Source: Nanohaloarchaea archaeon PL-Br10_U2g16
GTDB taxonomy: Archaea > Nanohalarchaeota > Nanosalinia > Nanosalinales > Nanosalinaceae
Length of the DNA: 49,177 nt
Direction: 5' to 3'
Assembly: GCA_001563995.1 (NCBI GenBank)
Contig: LKMV01000001.1
Location: 1-49,177, forward strand
The translations under genes and the position numbers were made by a program. The notes below the pieces were generated by a model. The model did not search any database and was not told the origin of the DNA. It saw nothing but the letters and a program-made list of their open reading frames with translations. Within the stretch, counting starts at the first letter, position 1, and each line of letters opens with the position of its first letter. Positions 7,922-16,458 of this stretch are shown here, piece after piece.

Positions 7922-8890
7922 TCAGTTTTCAAGCATCTGGTTTGCTTGTTTAAGTTCAGCACCTGTAACCGTTTCGCCCTTTTGATGGCCAGAATCAAGC
8001 GTACCGTACTCATCAGCTTCGTGTACGCCGTGACAGCCTTCACAGACATGGTAAGTTTGGTCTTCCTCTATTTCGTTGACATCTACAGAAGACATTATAT
8101 CCTGCTGAGTCTCATTGTACTCTCCAAGGTCAACCTGGTTGTCAAACATGCCGTTCTGGTCCTGAAAGCCGTTGTCGTCTTCGAAAGAGTTACCTAGATC
8201 TAACTCCTGTGATACAGGGTCTTGGTCATCTCCAGCCATCTCCTCATAACCGGCTTCCATACTTTCCTCATAACTCTGTTCGACAACAGTTTCAGCATCC
8301 GAGTAACTCTCCTCCATTATTACATCATCTTCAACACCCATCGGATCCATAGACTCCATTGAGCCTATTGCATCCTCATATCCGCCGATTTCGTCTACCA
8401 TATCCTCATATCCTTCAGATATTCCTTCTCCGTAACCTTCCTCAGTCATATAATCTCCTTCAAAAGCATCCAGACTATCTAAAGCCTGTCCTAGAGCCTT
8501 GGAAGCGTCTTCATAGTCTAAATCAAGGTCATCTCCGTATCCTTCCTCTCCACCGTAAGAAGCCACAGTCTCAATAAACTCTTCTATATCTTCAGACTCC
8601 TTGAAAAGGTCTTCAAGTTCTATACTTTCCTCTCCAGAACCTTCATTGGACCCTTCATCCGAGTCCTTTGACTCTTCTTTTGAGATTTCAGGGCTGAAAT
8701 CAATCTCCTCCGAATCATCTAGCTCAGCTGCCTTTTTAATTTCCTCTATATCTATATCCATACCTATATTATCTAGAAAATCTTCTAAGATCTCATTTAG
8801 ATCTTCTCCGTCTTTTTCGGCTAGTTTTAGGACCTCCTCAAGTTCGGAAGGCTGCCTCTCAGTACCTTCCATAGTTTTTAATTCTTCCAT
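7922..8890 (-). CDS. Extremely acidic protein with C-terminal Cys-His motif
   Basis: A 322-residue protein of unknown family. Residues 1-70 are helical and acidic; ~75-270 are low-complexity, rich in Glu, Asp, Gly, Tyr, Ser and Met. The C-terminal 43 residues differ: YHVCEGCHGVHEADEYG, with C283-x2-C286-x3-H290 and H302, then KGETVTGAEL. That looks like a small metal-binding knuckle, and a related motif occurs in the 127-residue protein two genes away (10181-10564). No signal peptide or membrane helix. A TATA box (AAAATATAAT on the minus strand, near 8908-8917) suggests its own promoter with almost no leader. A scaffold or metal buffer is possible; function unknown. Confidence 0.7.
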   Translation of the reverse strand: MEELKTMEGTERQPSELEEVLKLAEKDGEDLNEILEDFLDNIGMDIDIEEIKKAAELDDSEEIDFSPEISKEESKDSDEGSNEGSGEESIELEDLFKESEDIEEFIETVASYGGEEGYGDDLDLDYEDASKALGQALDSLDAFEGDYMTEEGYGEGISEGYEDMVDEIGGYEDAIGSMESMDPMGVEDDVIMEESYSDAETVVEQSYEESMEAGYEEMAGDDQDPVSQELDLGNSFEDDNGFQDQNGMFDNQVDLGEYNETQQDIMSSVDVNEIEEDQTYHVCEGCHGVHEADEYGTLDSGHQKGETVTGAELKQANQMLEN

Positions 8891-8946
8891 GTTATTAACC
8901 TAGACATTATATTTTATTAAAGGCCTTACTGTCAGATACCTAAGAA

Positions 8947-10149
8947 CTAAGTACCACCATATAGAATCTTTATACCTTCTTCATCGGAATCCTCAGACTC
9001 AACCAGATTTTTGAACTCTTCATAGCTTTCCTCTATCTCTTCTTCAGGCTCATACTCATCTGTCTTCTTCTTAGCCGCCAGGCCTCCTGCAACTGCTCCT
9101 ATGGCTCCAGCAGCTAAACCTCCTGTCAAAGCTCCGGCAACCCCGCCTAAAAAGTATCCTGCAGCTGCTCCCGCAGCCGATCCAGCTGCCGCGCCACCTA
9201 AAGCATACTTGCCTAAATCTCCGGATAGGATATCCTCTACATCATCAAGCTCGATATCATCCGGGCCCAGCACCAGATCTCCATCTTCAAAGTAGTTAAG
9301 AAGGCTCTCATCCCCTAGCTCTGTGCAGAGGGCATCGTACTGCTTGATGGTTATATCGCTGGCATCCGCTATAGTATAGAACTCTTCCTCAGGCTCTTCT
9401 CCATGGTCGTGATCACAGTCACCATGATCGTGTTCGTCGTGTTCTTCACCGCTTTCTTCGTGATCCTCACCATGGCTTTCATCCTCATGGTCGTCACCGT
9501 GGTCGTGACCTTCTTCACCTTCGTCTCCATGTTCATGTTCCTCATCTTGTCCTTCGTCATGGCCGTGTTCCTCTTCCTCATGTCCGTCTTCACCGTCATC
9601 GTGATCCTCACCATGACTTTCATCCTCATGGTCGTCACCATGGTCTTCTCCGTTATCCGCTCCTCCGGAGTACTCAAACTCTATCTCAGGAGTATACCTT
9701 TCCATACCATCGTTCTCCATCCTGTAATGGAAGCTGTAACTGCCATCCTCCTCAGGCTTCAAAGTATGTTCGTACATACTGTCTCCTTCCAGAACTTCAA
9801 CGCCGTCATCCGTTATAAGCTCCAGATCATCAAGCTCTAGAATTTTCTGCTCTTTATCCAGATAACTTTCATCGTCAAATATCTTTGGATGGCCCGAAGG
9901 TTCAATCTCAAGATCTATCTCTCCTTCTGCTTCAGCCTCCGTATCATGCCAATGTTCCGTATCACCGTGTTCATCGCTGTTACAGAGATCTGTGCTTTCC
10001 CCGGAGCCGAAAAGTTCGTCAGAGAATAACCTAAGGTCCGCAAGCCCTAGAGTATCTCCTAGATCCAACTCTCCTTCTTCATCCTTATCAAGCTTCCTGT
10101 GGTAAAGGATTCTGTCCTCTTCCTTGAAGTCTATAGCTTCCGAGCTCAT
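8947..10149 (-). CDS. His/Asp/Glu-rich protein with glycine-zipper membrane segment
   Basis: A 400-residue protein. Residues 1-160 are acidic with beta-like segments (EEDGSYSFHYRM) and an HGDTEHWHD cluster at 61-69. Residues 168-250 are an almost pure H/D/E/G tract with 19 histidines, containing an identical 14-residue unit twice (170-183 and 217-230). Residues ~251-312 are acidic. Residues 313-362 are a glycine-zipper membrane segment of Gly and Ala ending in KKK. The tail 363-400 is acidic. The His tract could bind zinc, nickel or copper; glycine zippers pack membrane helices or oligomeric pores. No N-terminal signal peptide. 31 bp downstream of the 127-residue gene, so probably in its operon. 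Confidence 0.75.
   Translation of the reverse strand: MSSEAIDFKEEDRILYHRKLDKDEEGELDLGDTLGLADLRLFSDELFGSGESTDLCNSDEHGDTEHWHDTEAEAEGEIDLEIEPSGHPKIFDDESYLDKEQKILELDDLELITDDGVEVLEGDSMYEHTLKPEEDGSYSFHYRMENDGMERYTPEIEFEYSGGADNGEDHGDDHEDESHGEDHDDGEDGHEEEEHGHDEGQDEEHEHGDEGEEGHDHGDDHEDESHGEDHEESGEEHDEHDHGDCDHDHGEEPEEEFYTIADASDITIKQYDALCTELGDESLLNYFEDGDLVLGPDDIELDDVEDILSGDLGKYALGGAAAGSAAGAAAGYFLGGVAGALTGGLAAGAIGAVAGGLAAKKKTDEYEPEEEIEESYEEFKNLVESEDSDEEGIKILYGGT
9460..9642 (-). repeat. Duplicated His-rich coding repeat
   Basis: The 14 codons for HGDDHEDESHGEDH occur at 9601-9642 and again at 9460-9501, 141 bp apart. The DNA copies are close to identical, so this is a recent internal duplication rather than only composition bias. 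Confidence 0.75.
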
Positions 10150-10180
10150 TTTTTAATTATCTTGATGTTTTTCCACGGTT

Positions 10181-10564
10181 TTAGTCAAAAGTTACCTCGA
10201 ATTTTGGCGATCTATAAGTACCGAGACATAAATGGTATTCTCCCTCATCCAGACTATCTATCTCTAGTCTTGCTGTAGAAGATCCCTGATTTGGCGTTAA
10301 TGAGGACGCTAATGGCTCATTGCCATTTGTGTCTTCCAGCCAAACCTCTATATCCTCATCGTTAGGATCAAGAATTCTTCCATCACCATAAAAACGTACA
10401 TCGGATTCATATAAATCCTCATCGGTAGTTATCTGTCCTTTATCTAAGCCATTACCTCCATGCATTCTCCTACAACCGTCCCCACAGGCATAAATCTCCT
10501 CATTATGATCTAATATTTCTACCTTTTGTACGTTGTCGCCTAGTTTATCATTTCTGTAGTTCAT
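10181..10564 (-). CDS. Small protein with CxxxC-H motif and beta domain
   Basis: A 127-residue protein, unrecognised. Near the N-terminus it has IYACGDGCRRMHGGNGLDKG: C27-x3-C31-x3-H35, followed by KGQITTDEDL. The order of Cys-Cys-His, G-x-L-D and KG-x-[IV]-T matches the C-terminus of the 322-residue neighbour. Residues ~55-127 are predicted beta strands ending LDEGEYHLCLGTYRSPKFEVTFD, like a small Ig-type sandwich. A TATA box (TTAATAAAAC on the minus strand near 10587-10596) gives a very short leader. Probably first gene of an operon with the His-rich gene. Divergent from the MBL hydrolase. Confidence 0.65.
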   Translation of the reverse strand: MNYRNDKLGDNVQKVEILDHNEEIYACGDGCRRMHGGNGLDKGQITTDEDLYESDVRFYGDGRILDPNDEDIEVWLEDTNGNEPLASSLTPNQGSSTARLEIDSLDEGEYHLCLGTYRSPKFEVTFD

Positions 10565-10681
10565 AAATTATTAATTTTAGACAAAGTTTTATTAATATTC
10601 TGTTTTTCGTTAAGTTGTGGTAATAAAAGTCCTCAAATTTTATAACGTAAATGACTAAAAACTTCAAAACAATCTTCAGGC

Positions 10682-11272
10682 ATGGAGATAGAAAATATAT
10701 CGGAGGACGCTGAGCAGTTTACATGCAACACATACCTTATAGATGGAGAGATAATGGTAGATCCCGGGACAGCAGACTCTGTGAAGCAGAAGATAAAACA
10801 GATAGAAGATTTAAAGACTGTTCTTATAACACATAGCCATTATGATCATGTGGACAACCTTGAAACCGTTCTGGAGAACCATAATCCTGATATATACTGT
10901 TTTGATAAAGAAGAGCTTCCTGTAGAATCTGAAAAAACTATAGAGCTACAGGATGGAGAACAGGTTGAGTTAGACAGCTACAAGATAAGGGCTTTCCACA
11001 CACCAGGACATAAGGATGACCATCTATGTCTTTACTTCCTTGATGAAAAAATTCTGTTTGCAGGAGATCTAATATTCTCAGAAGGCGGTTTCGGGAGAAC
11101 AGATTTAGATGAAGGCGATAGAGAACTTCTTATACAGTCTATAAAGAAAATAATAGAAAATACCGAGCCGGAAAAACTTTATTCAGGCCATGGCGAAACT
11201 ATAGAGCAGAATACCGTTGAATGGGTTGAGAGTTCTCTCAAGAACGCTGAAAAGAAGGAGCCAAAGTACTGA
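10682..11272 (+). CDS. MBL-fold metal-dependent hydrolase (glyoxalase II-like)
   Basis: A 196-residue metallo-beta-lactamase-fold enzyme. Metal ligands are intact: H51-S-H53-Y-D55-H56, the TPGH His followed by KDDH, GD in FAGDLIF, and the final SGHGE His. The size and the FxGDxxFxxGGFGRTDL region fit the hydroxyacylglutathione-hydrolase-like (glyoxalase II) branch of small prokaryotic MBL hydrolases, which split thioesters, but archaea lack glutathione, so the natural substrate is unknown. Promoter TTTTATAACG lies near 10638. Probably cytosolic. Confidence 0.85.
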   Translation: MEIENISEDAEQFTCNTYLIDGEIMVDPGTADSVKQKIKQIEDLKTVLITHSHYDHVDNLETVLENHNPDIYCFDKEELPVESEKTIELQDGEQVELDSYKIRAFHTPGHKDDHLCLYFLDEKILFAGDLIFSEGGFGRTDLDEGDRELLIQSIKKIIENTEPEKLYSGHGETIEQNTVEWVESSLKNAEKKEPKY

Positions 11273-11325
11273 TACTTTACAGAAAAAAGAAGAAAAAAGA
11301 GGGAAAACTGTTCTCTTCTTAATCA

Positions 11326-12018
11326 CTAAATATCGTCTGAGATTCTGTCCAGCAGGTAGATATCCAGGAATCCGAATCCTGCCTTACATAAGAACGGCAG
11401 AATTACATATCCTAGAGTTACCTGGTAGTCGGACAGTACTCCAAGCCCGTAGCCTCCTACATCACCTAGCGCCCAAATCGTTGGGTAGCTCAACCAGGTG
11501 AGGATTACGAAGAGGCCTAACTTGTGGTATTCTCTGTTGAGAGCGTCGTTTGACTCTGTAACTCTCATCAGAGGACCCCAGATCATATAGATCACTCCAA
11601 ACATGAACAGGCAGCTTATCCCGTAGAATGCCCATGTAGCTGCAGCGGTCTCGGCAACGTGTGCCAGAAGACCTGCTGCGATCAGCATGAACTGAAGACC
11701 CATCAACGAACCTACCATGCTCCAATCAGTTGAATCGCTCGCAATATAGGCGGAAAGCCCTAGAGCAAGAACGATCAACGGCGTGGAAACAAGCCAGTCC
11801 GCATAGAAAGCCAGTTCAGCTATAGAGGTGTCGTACAGGATGTTCATATACATCAGACCCGACCACGATACGATAAAGAAGTGGATCAGGTAGAACTTCT
11901 TCGGTACGTCACCCCAGTTCTTGGACATCCAGAGGAAAGCCACCGCTGACAGAGCCGTAGCAGCTATATAAGCTGCAATAGTCTGGCTCGTCAATGTCGC
12001 TAGCTCTGGAAGTACCAT
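11326..12018 (-). CDS. Xenorhodopsin, probable inward light-driven proton pump
   Basis: A 230-residue, seven-helix microbial rhodopsin. K212 in LPFLCKAGFG is the retinal Schiff-base lysine; D74 in FYADWLVSTPL is the counterion equivalent to D85 of bacteriorhodopsin. The D212 position of bacteriorhodopsin is proline (P208), the hallmark of Anabaena sensory rhodopsin and xenorhodopsins. H46 (helix B) and D219 (K+7) match the H48-D220 cytoplasmic proton-acceptor pair of NsXeR. The arginine normally three residues before the counterion is F71 (Trp in NsXeR). The match is close enough to infer inward H+ transport rather than outward pumping. The TATA box lies about 35 bp upstream with a ~10-nt leader. 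No carotene oxygenase gene is in view. Confidence 0.93.
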   Translation of the reverse strand: MVLPELATLTSQTIAAYIAATALSAVAFLWMSKNWGDVPKKFYLIHFFIVSWSGLMYMNILYDTSIAELAFYADWLVSTPLIVLALGLSAYIASDSTDWSMVGSLMGLQFMLIAAGLLAHVAETAAATWAFYGISCLFMFGVIYMIWGPLMRVTESNDALNREYHKLGLFVILTWLSYPTIWALGDVGGYGLGVLSDYQVTLGYVILPFLCKAGFGFLDIYLLDRISDDI

Positions 12019-12046
12019 GTTATCATCTAAATAAGACTTATTCAGA

Positions 12047-12060
12047 GCTTTATATATAAT
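12047..12060 (-). promoter_or_regulatory. TATA box of the xenorhodopsin gene
   Basis: Minus-strand ATTATATATAAAGC gives a start near 12028 and a leader of about ten bases. It is a strong, near-consensus archaeal promoter. Confidence 0.6.
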
Positions 12061-12098
12061 TTAGGGGTATAATCCGATCCGGCAGGATTACCGCCCTT

Positions 12099-13613
12099 TT
12101 ACTCCTCAGATACCTCGATTTCAAACTCCGGATCAGTTACCGTGATCTCTCCAGCCACCTCTCCATCCTCTATTACAGAGATCTCTATTCCTTCTTCGGT
12201 CATCGGCTGTTCATCAGCTTCACCTATATCCTCGCCTTCTAAGAACTCATAAATCTCCTGGTCGGTCTCTGCAGTATACACATTGCTGCTCTCCGCACTT
12301 ACCATCGAGGTAAACGCAATTCCTGCACTGTCAATCGGCACAACCCTTACTTGCCAGTAAAGCTGATCGTCTACTATCACAGGTAGAGGTTCTATAGGCT
12401 CAAATCCTGTGTCAGAGTCTTCATCCGCCCAGTTGACCTTACTGTTTGCCTGTCTTACATAGTTAACCGCTCTCTCAGCCCCTATCAGACCTTGCTGTCG
12501 GTCCAGGGCGTATAATTCATAATCTCCGGTTGCTCCATCCACTGTCCATATCTCAAACAGTCCTGAGGCATCTCCATAAGGCTCAGTAGCTATAAACAGC
12601 TGAGGACCTTCATCCGTCATTATAGTAAACGGCTGATCGTTATCAAATCCTGGTAGCGGAGCCACCTCCAGCTGATCCTCATGGAAAAACCATTTGTTCA
12701 AAACCCCGTTCCTGTACTCCATAGCGGAAACGTATCTTCTTGCTAGATTGTATGGATATACCCTTTGATCCTGAAGTATTTCATTCTCGGAGACTTCTTC
12801 TGACTCTAAATACTCCATCTCTCCTTCTTCATCAGTCAGGACAGCACCTCCCCACTCAGGAACCATGAGAAGTAGAGGGAACCTAAACTCTAAGCTATAA
12901 TCCACATAAGGCGTTGCAATATAGTTTTCTCCATCATGCTCCATCATAAAGTGGTCCTCATAACTTTTCCAGTAGCTTTGCTTTCTCTGCTGCCAGTCTA
13001 TGTTATCTCTTACCCTCATACCTATACCCACATCCATATCTCCATCATTGTAGCTAATATCCGAGCTGCTCGACGTCATATCAATATAGGCCCCTCCTCT
13101 CTGGCTAATGGAAAGACTGTTGATAAAGCCATCAGGTCTAAGAGGATAAGACCACTGAGGCGTACCGTTTGAATCTATTGCAATATCGCTTTCCCCTAAC
13201 TTGTGACGTGGCTCCTGAAGGCTGTTTTGGGCGAACTCATCCGACACCGTTCTTGGAAGTATCCTAGGATTCTGGTTATCTGCATCCGGCAACGAAGAGA
13301 TCTCAGTCCTATCCTCAACCAGATCTTCTGCTATAGACATGTTTGTATATGCCGAGCTGAGAATAATTCCTACAAAGAAAAACCCAACGAACGACATCGT
13401 AAATGCCGAGCTACCTAGACCGTCCACATCAGTAAAACGGTAAGCCAAGAACGATAACACTGCACTAAGGATTAATGCCTGAATAATAAACGGATTAAGG
13501 TATATAAATAGAGCTAAAGGTTGAATAAAAGGTCTTATATAGTATAGGAACGCCACTGATAAAAATAAGAACAGAACCGAGCCGATCTTTAAATGTCTAG
13601 CTGAAAAATTCAT
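12099..13613 (-). CDS. Membrane protein with three N-terminal helices and a large extracytoplasmic domain
   Basis: A 504-residue protein of no family I can name. Three hydrophobic helices occupy residues ~10-28, 31-58 and 68-88, then a ~400-residue acidic soluble domain rich in aromatic residues and beta-like segments (PLPVIVDDQLYWQVRVVPIDSAG, TIMTDEGPQLFIATEPYG). With two or three helices before it, the large domain is probably outside the cell. The tail (TEEGIEISVIEDGEVAGEITVTDPEFEIEVSEE) is very acidic. Lies 80 bp upstream of the rhodopsin on the same strand, but the rhodopsin has its own promoter. Begins with ATG after an AT-rich stretch. Confidence 0.75.
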   Translation of the reverse strand: MNFSARHLKIGSVLFLFLSVAFLYYIRPFIQPLALFIYLNPFIIQALILSAVLSFLAYRFTDVDGLGSSAFTMSFVGFFFVGIILSSAYTNMSIAEDLVEDRTEISSLPDADNQNPRILPRTVSDEFAQNSLQEPRHKLGESDIAIDSNGTPQWSYPLRPDGFINSLSISQRGGAYIDMTSSSSDISYNDGDMDVGIGMRVRDNIDWQQRKQSYWKSYEDHFMMEHDGENYIATPYVDYSLEFRFPLLLMVPEWGGAVLTDEEGEMEYLESEEVSENEILQDQRVYPYNLARRYVSAMEYRNGVLNKWFFHEDQLEVAPLPGFDNDQPFTIMTDEGPQLFIATEPYGDASGLFEIWTVDGATGDYELYALDRQQGLIGAERAVNYVRQANSKVNWADEDSDTGFEPIEPLPVIVDDQLYWQVRVVPIDSAGIAFTSMVSAESSNVYTAETDQEIYEFLEGEDIGEADEQPMTEEGIEISVIEDGEVAGEITVTDPEFEIEVSEE

Positions 13614-13705
13614 TTTTACAGTAATTTTCTAGAAGATAACAGTTTTAAATATGGTTTAATCTCAAGAACCAAGACAACTTTTAGGATTAAGAACAAAATA
13701 CCGTT

Positions 13706-15073
13706 TCAGTACTCTCTACCGATCATTTTCTTGAATACCAGGTAACCAATCACAGCTCCTAAGATATTTGACACAGTGAAGGCCCACCAGATCCCTGTTT
13801 CCCCCATGAAATCAACTGAAAGATATGCAAACGGTATCCTGATAACCCATAAAGTTACAACTGCGACCATCGCCGAGGTAAACGTCCTCTCAATACCTCT
13901 TAGACCTCCGTTGTATATACTTTTTACCCCTACAAATCCAAAGCTTAAACCAAGTATTCTAAGGAACTCCGATCCTATAGCTATTACCTCAGGATCGGAG
14001 CTAAACAACGACAACACCGGAGAAGCAAAAATTATACAGAAAAGACCTAAAACTGAAAGTATACCTAGAATATATTTTGAAGCTACCGCGTTAGCTTTCT
14101 CAGCACGTCCGACCTTTCCGGCACCATGGTTCTGGGCAGTCATAGTTTCCACACTTCTTGATACAGCGATTGCAGGTAGGTAGACAGCTGAGTAGATCCT
14201 GATAACAATACCATAAGCAGCTACTACAGGAGTTGAAAACATTCCTACAATAATAAGTATTGCATTTACCGATAAAGATCTTGTCACGATCTCAAGGCTG
14301 GCGGGAGCCCCCAAAAACACTGTCCTTTTAAGATATCCAAGATCAGGCCACATCTGACTTAAAGAGACCTTTAATCCTTTAACACCGCTAAAAAGTATGT
14401 AAAGCCCTACAGCGAATCCTAGTCCTCTGCTTATTATAGTTGCAAGAGCTGCTCCCTCTACACCAAGTTCCGGGAAAAAAGACCATCCGAAGATCAATAA
14501 AGGATCAAGCACCATGTTCAACATAACAGAGCCTCCCATTATCAACATAGGAGTTACAGTGTCGCCATAACCTCTCATTAAAGAGTTAAATACCGAAAAA
14601 CCGAAGTATAATATCATGCCTAGAGACACTATCTGAAGATAGTCAGTAGCTAAAGGTATTACGTCCTCCTCCGCACCAAGCAGAGTGATAACCTGTTCTG
14701 ATAAGAAATAACCCGTTATGCCTATTAAGACCGAGAAAATAGAGATATACAGCAAAGTCTGGGATGCAGCTTTTTCTGTAGCCACTGAATCACTTTTGCC
14801 CTGGTTCTGGGCTACAAATATGCTTCCGGCGATAGATAGCCCTATGCCTAAAGATACCAGAAAGAATATTACAGGAAATACAAAACCTACAGCAGCTAGA
14901 GCCTCTGTACTTACCCTTCCTAGCCAGAAGACATCTACAATGTTGTATGCTACCTGTAGCAGGTTGCTTATTACTACAGGAAGTGATAGGTAAAGCAGAG
15001 GTTTTCCGATTCCTCCTTCCGTCAACTCTACCTTTGTGTCTCCGGAAAAGATCTGCCTCAGTTTGGATTTCAC
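13706..15073 (-). CDS. MATE family multidrug/cation exporter
   Basis: A 455-residue protein with about 12 membrane helices in two halves. It has the MATE hallmarks LYLSLPVVISNLLQVAYNIVDVFWLGRVSTEALAAVGF at the N-terminus (residues ~26-65) and the second-half counterpart near VETMTAQNHGAGKVGRAEKA. MATE proteins export drugs and organic cations in exchange for Na+ or H+; in a hypersaline cell Na+ coupling is likely but not shown. The start is a GTG at 15073, supported by a TATA-like GGTTTAATCAG 26 nt upstream (leaderless). It lies 38 bp after the SPFH gene. Confidence 0.93.
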   Translation of the reverse strand: MKSKLRQIFSGDTKVELTEGGIGKPLLYLSLPVVISNLLQVAYNIVDVFWLGRVSTEALAAVGFVFPVIFFLVSLGIGLSIAGSIFVAQNQGKSDSVATEKAASQTLLYISIFSVLIGITGYFLSEQVITLLGAEEDVIPLATDYLQIVSLGMILYFGFSVFNSLMRGYGDTVTPMLIMGGSVMLNMVLDPLLIFGWSFFPELGVEGAALATIISRGLGFAVGLYILFSGVKGLKVSLSQMWPDLGYLKRTVFLGAPASLEIVTRSLSVNAILIIVGMFSTPVVAAYGIVIRIYSAVYLPAIAVSRSVETMTAQNHGAGKVGRAEKANAVASKYILGILSVLGLFCIIFASPVLSLFSSDPEVIAIGSEFLRILGLSFGFVGVKSIYNGGLRGIERTFTSAMVAVVTLWVIRIPFAYLSVDFMGETGIWWAFTVSNILGAVIGYLVFKKMIGREY

Positions 15074-15111
15074 ACCGAAGTTTTGAACGGTTAAACTGAT
15101 TAAACCCGGAG

Positions 15112-16122
15112 CTACTCCACCTCTTCAGAGGCCTTATCTATCTTCTTCCTAGCCTCCTCCATCTTATCGCTGATATCTACAGAGAGATCCTCTTCATCCG
15201 GCTCTTCGAAATCCTGGCCGTCGATCGGAGTGATACCTCCGACCTCGGACAGAACCGTGGTGATGTCCTGCTCCGCATCCACTATATACTTAGAGCCGTT
15301 TCTGAGAGACTCAACAACAGTCTCAAGCTTCTTGTACTCCTGAGCCTCTCCTTTGAAATGGTTTCTGAGAGCATTATTCACTACTTTTATCTCATTTGCT
15401 TCAGCCTCAGCCCTTAGCTCGATGGAACGGGCCTCTCCTTCTGCTTCAAGAACTGCAGCTTTTTTCTGTCCTTTTGCCTCTTCAACCGCTGCTTTCTTCT
15501 TACCTCTTGCTTCAATCTCTGTGGCCTTAGCGTCGTCCTGTGCTGCATCTTTCCTGTTCTCGGCCTTAAGTATCTCGTTCATCGACTCCTGAACATCGCT
15601 TGGAGGCGTGATCTCTTTCATCTCCACCCTTACAACATCAATACCCCAAGCATCAGTATCCTCTTCCAGCTCTTCATGGAGCTTTCTGTTGATCTTCTGT
15701 CTTTCAGAGTTTACCTCTTCAAACTCCTTTGTTCCAATCACGTTCCTTGCGGTAGTCTGTGCAAGACGTGTAATCTGTTTCTCATAGTCATCCACATTAT
15801 AGAAGGACTTCTTCACATCATCCTCGTTCTTCCTCACCTGATAGTATACATCCAGATCGACGTTTGCATTCAGGTTCTCCTTCGTAATCATATCACTTGG
15901 GCGGACGTTTTTCATCTGTTCTGTGATGTTTCTAATATAGATCTTATCAATACGTGGAACCAGAAAATGTATTCCTGGCTCACAGAACTGATGGTACTCT
16001 CCAAAACGTTCTATTACCGCTCTTTCATCAGGTCTCACGATTTTAAAGCTTGAAAGGAAAAATATCAGTCCCATCAAGGCTACAAACCCTACCAAGACGA
16101 TGTTTATTATCGCAGCTACCAT
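15112..16122 (-). CDS. SPFH/Band 7 (stomatin-like) membrane protein
   Basis: A 336-residue protein: one N-terminal membrane helix (residues ~5-25), then an SPFH domain starting IVRPDERAVIERFGEYHQFCEPGIHFLVPRID and running to ~residue 185, then an Ala/Glu/Lys-rich coiled coil (~185-250) with the repeated EARGKKKAAVEEAKGQKKAA pattern typical of the family, and an acidic tail. Stomatin-like proteins form large membrane-bound oligomers and often act with membrane proteases; the HtpX-like protease in this window is not adjacent. Family is clear; exact partner unknown. Confidence 0.92.
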   Translation of the reverse strand: MVAAIINIVLVGFVALMGLIFFLSSFKIVRPDERAVIERFGEYHQFCEPGIHFLVPRIDKIYIRNITEQMKNVRPSDMITKENLNANVDLDVYYQVRKNEDDVKKSFYNVDDYEKQITRLAQTTARNVIGTKEFEEVNSERQKINRKLHEELEEDTDAWGIDVVRVEMKEITPPSDVQESMNEILKAENRKDAAQDDAKATEIEARGKKKAAVEEAKGQKKAAVLEAEGEARSIELRAEAEANEIKVVNNALRNHFKGEAQEYKKLETVVESLRNGSKYIVDAEQDITTVLSEVGGITPIDGQDFEEPDEEDLSVDISDKMEEARKKIDKASEEVE

Positions 16123-16260
16123 GTTGTTTTTAGGAACTCCAACAGTTTTATGGGTTTTGGAAAGGTTGTGACCGGCAAAGCTTTAGCCGGGTAGAACGAA
16201 GTTGAAGGATTCCATACCGTTTAAATTATCCCCTGTCGTATCCTAGTATGTGAGATAATC

Positions 16261-16458
16261 ATGGAACTATCAACAGCTAAGATGAAACAGATGATCAAAA
16301 GTCAGGGAGACAAAAGGGTCTCTGACGAGAGTGCGGAAAAACTTGGAGAAATCCTGGAAATGTTCGCCGGAGATATAGCTGAAGAAGCAAGAGCAATCGC
16401 AGAAGAAGACGGAAGAAAGACAGTAAGAAGAGAAGACATAAAAGCAGCACTTGAATAG
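16261..16458 (+). CDS. Archaeal histone, copy 2
   Basis: A 65-residue single histone fold: MKQMIKSQGDKRVSDESAEKLGEILEMFAGDIAEEARAIAEEDGRKTVRREDIKAALE, split here only as a description. The RKT loop and the terminal helix are conserved. It differs strongly from copy 1 (899-1096) in helix 1, which begins MELSTAKMK rather than MAELPLAPVKR, so the two may have different DNA-binding or assembly properties. A T-rich terminator tract follows at ~16459-16496. Confidence 0.93.
   Translation: MELSTAKMKQMIKSQGDKRVSDESAEKLGEILEMFAGDIAEEARAIAEEDGRKTVRREDIKAALE

Noticed and set aside
9403..9840. 145-codon + strand frame rich in Val, Ile, Phe and Met
   Set aside because: It is the complement of the His/Asp-rich gene; the hydrophobic composition follows from the antisense of GAT/GAC/CAT codons.
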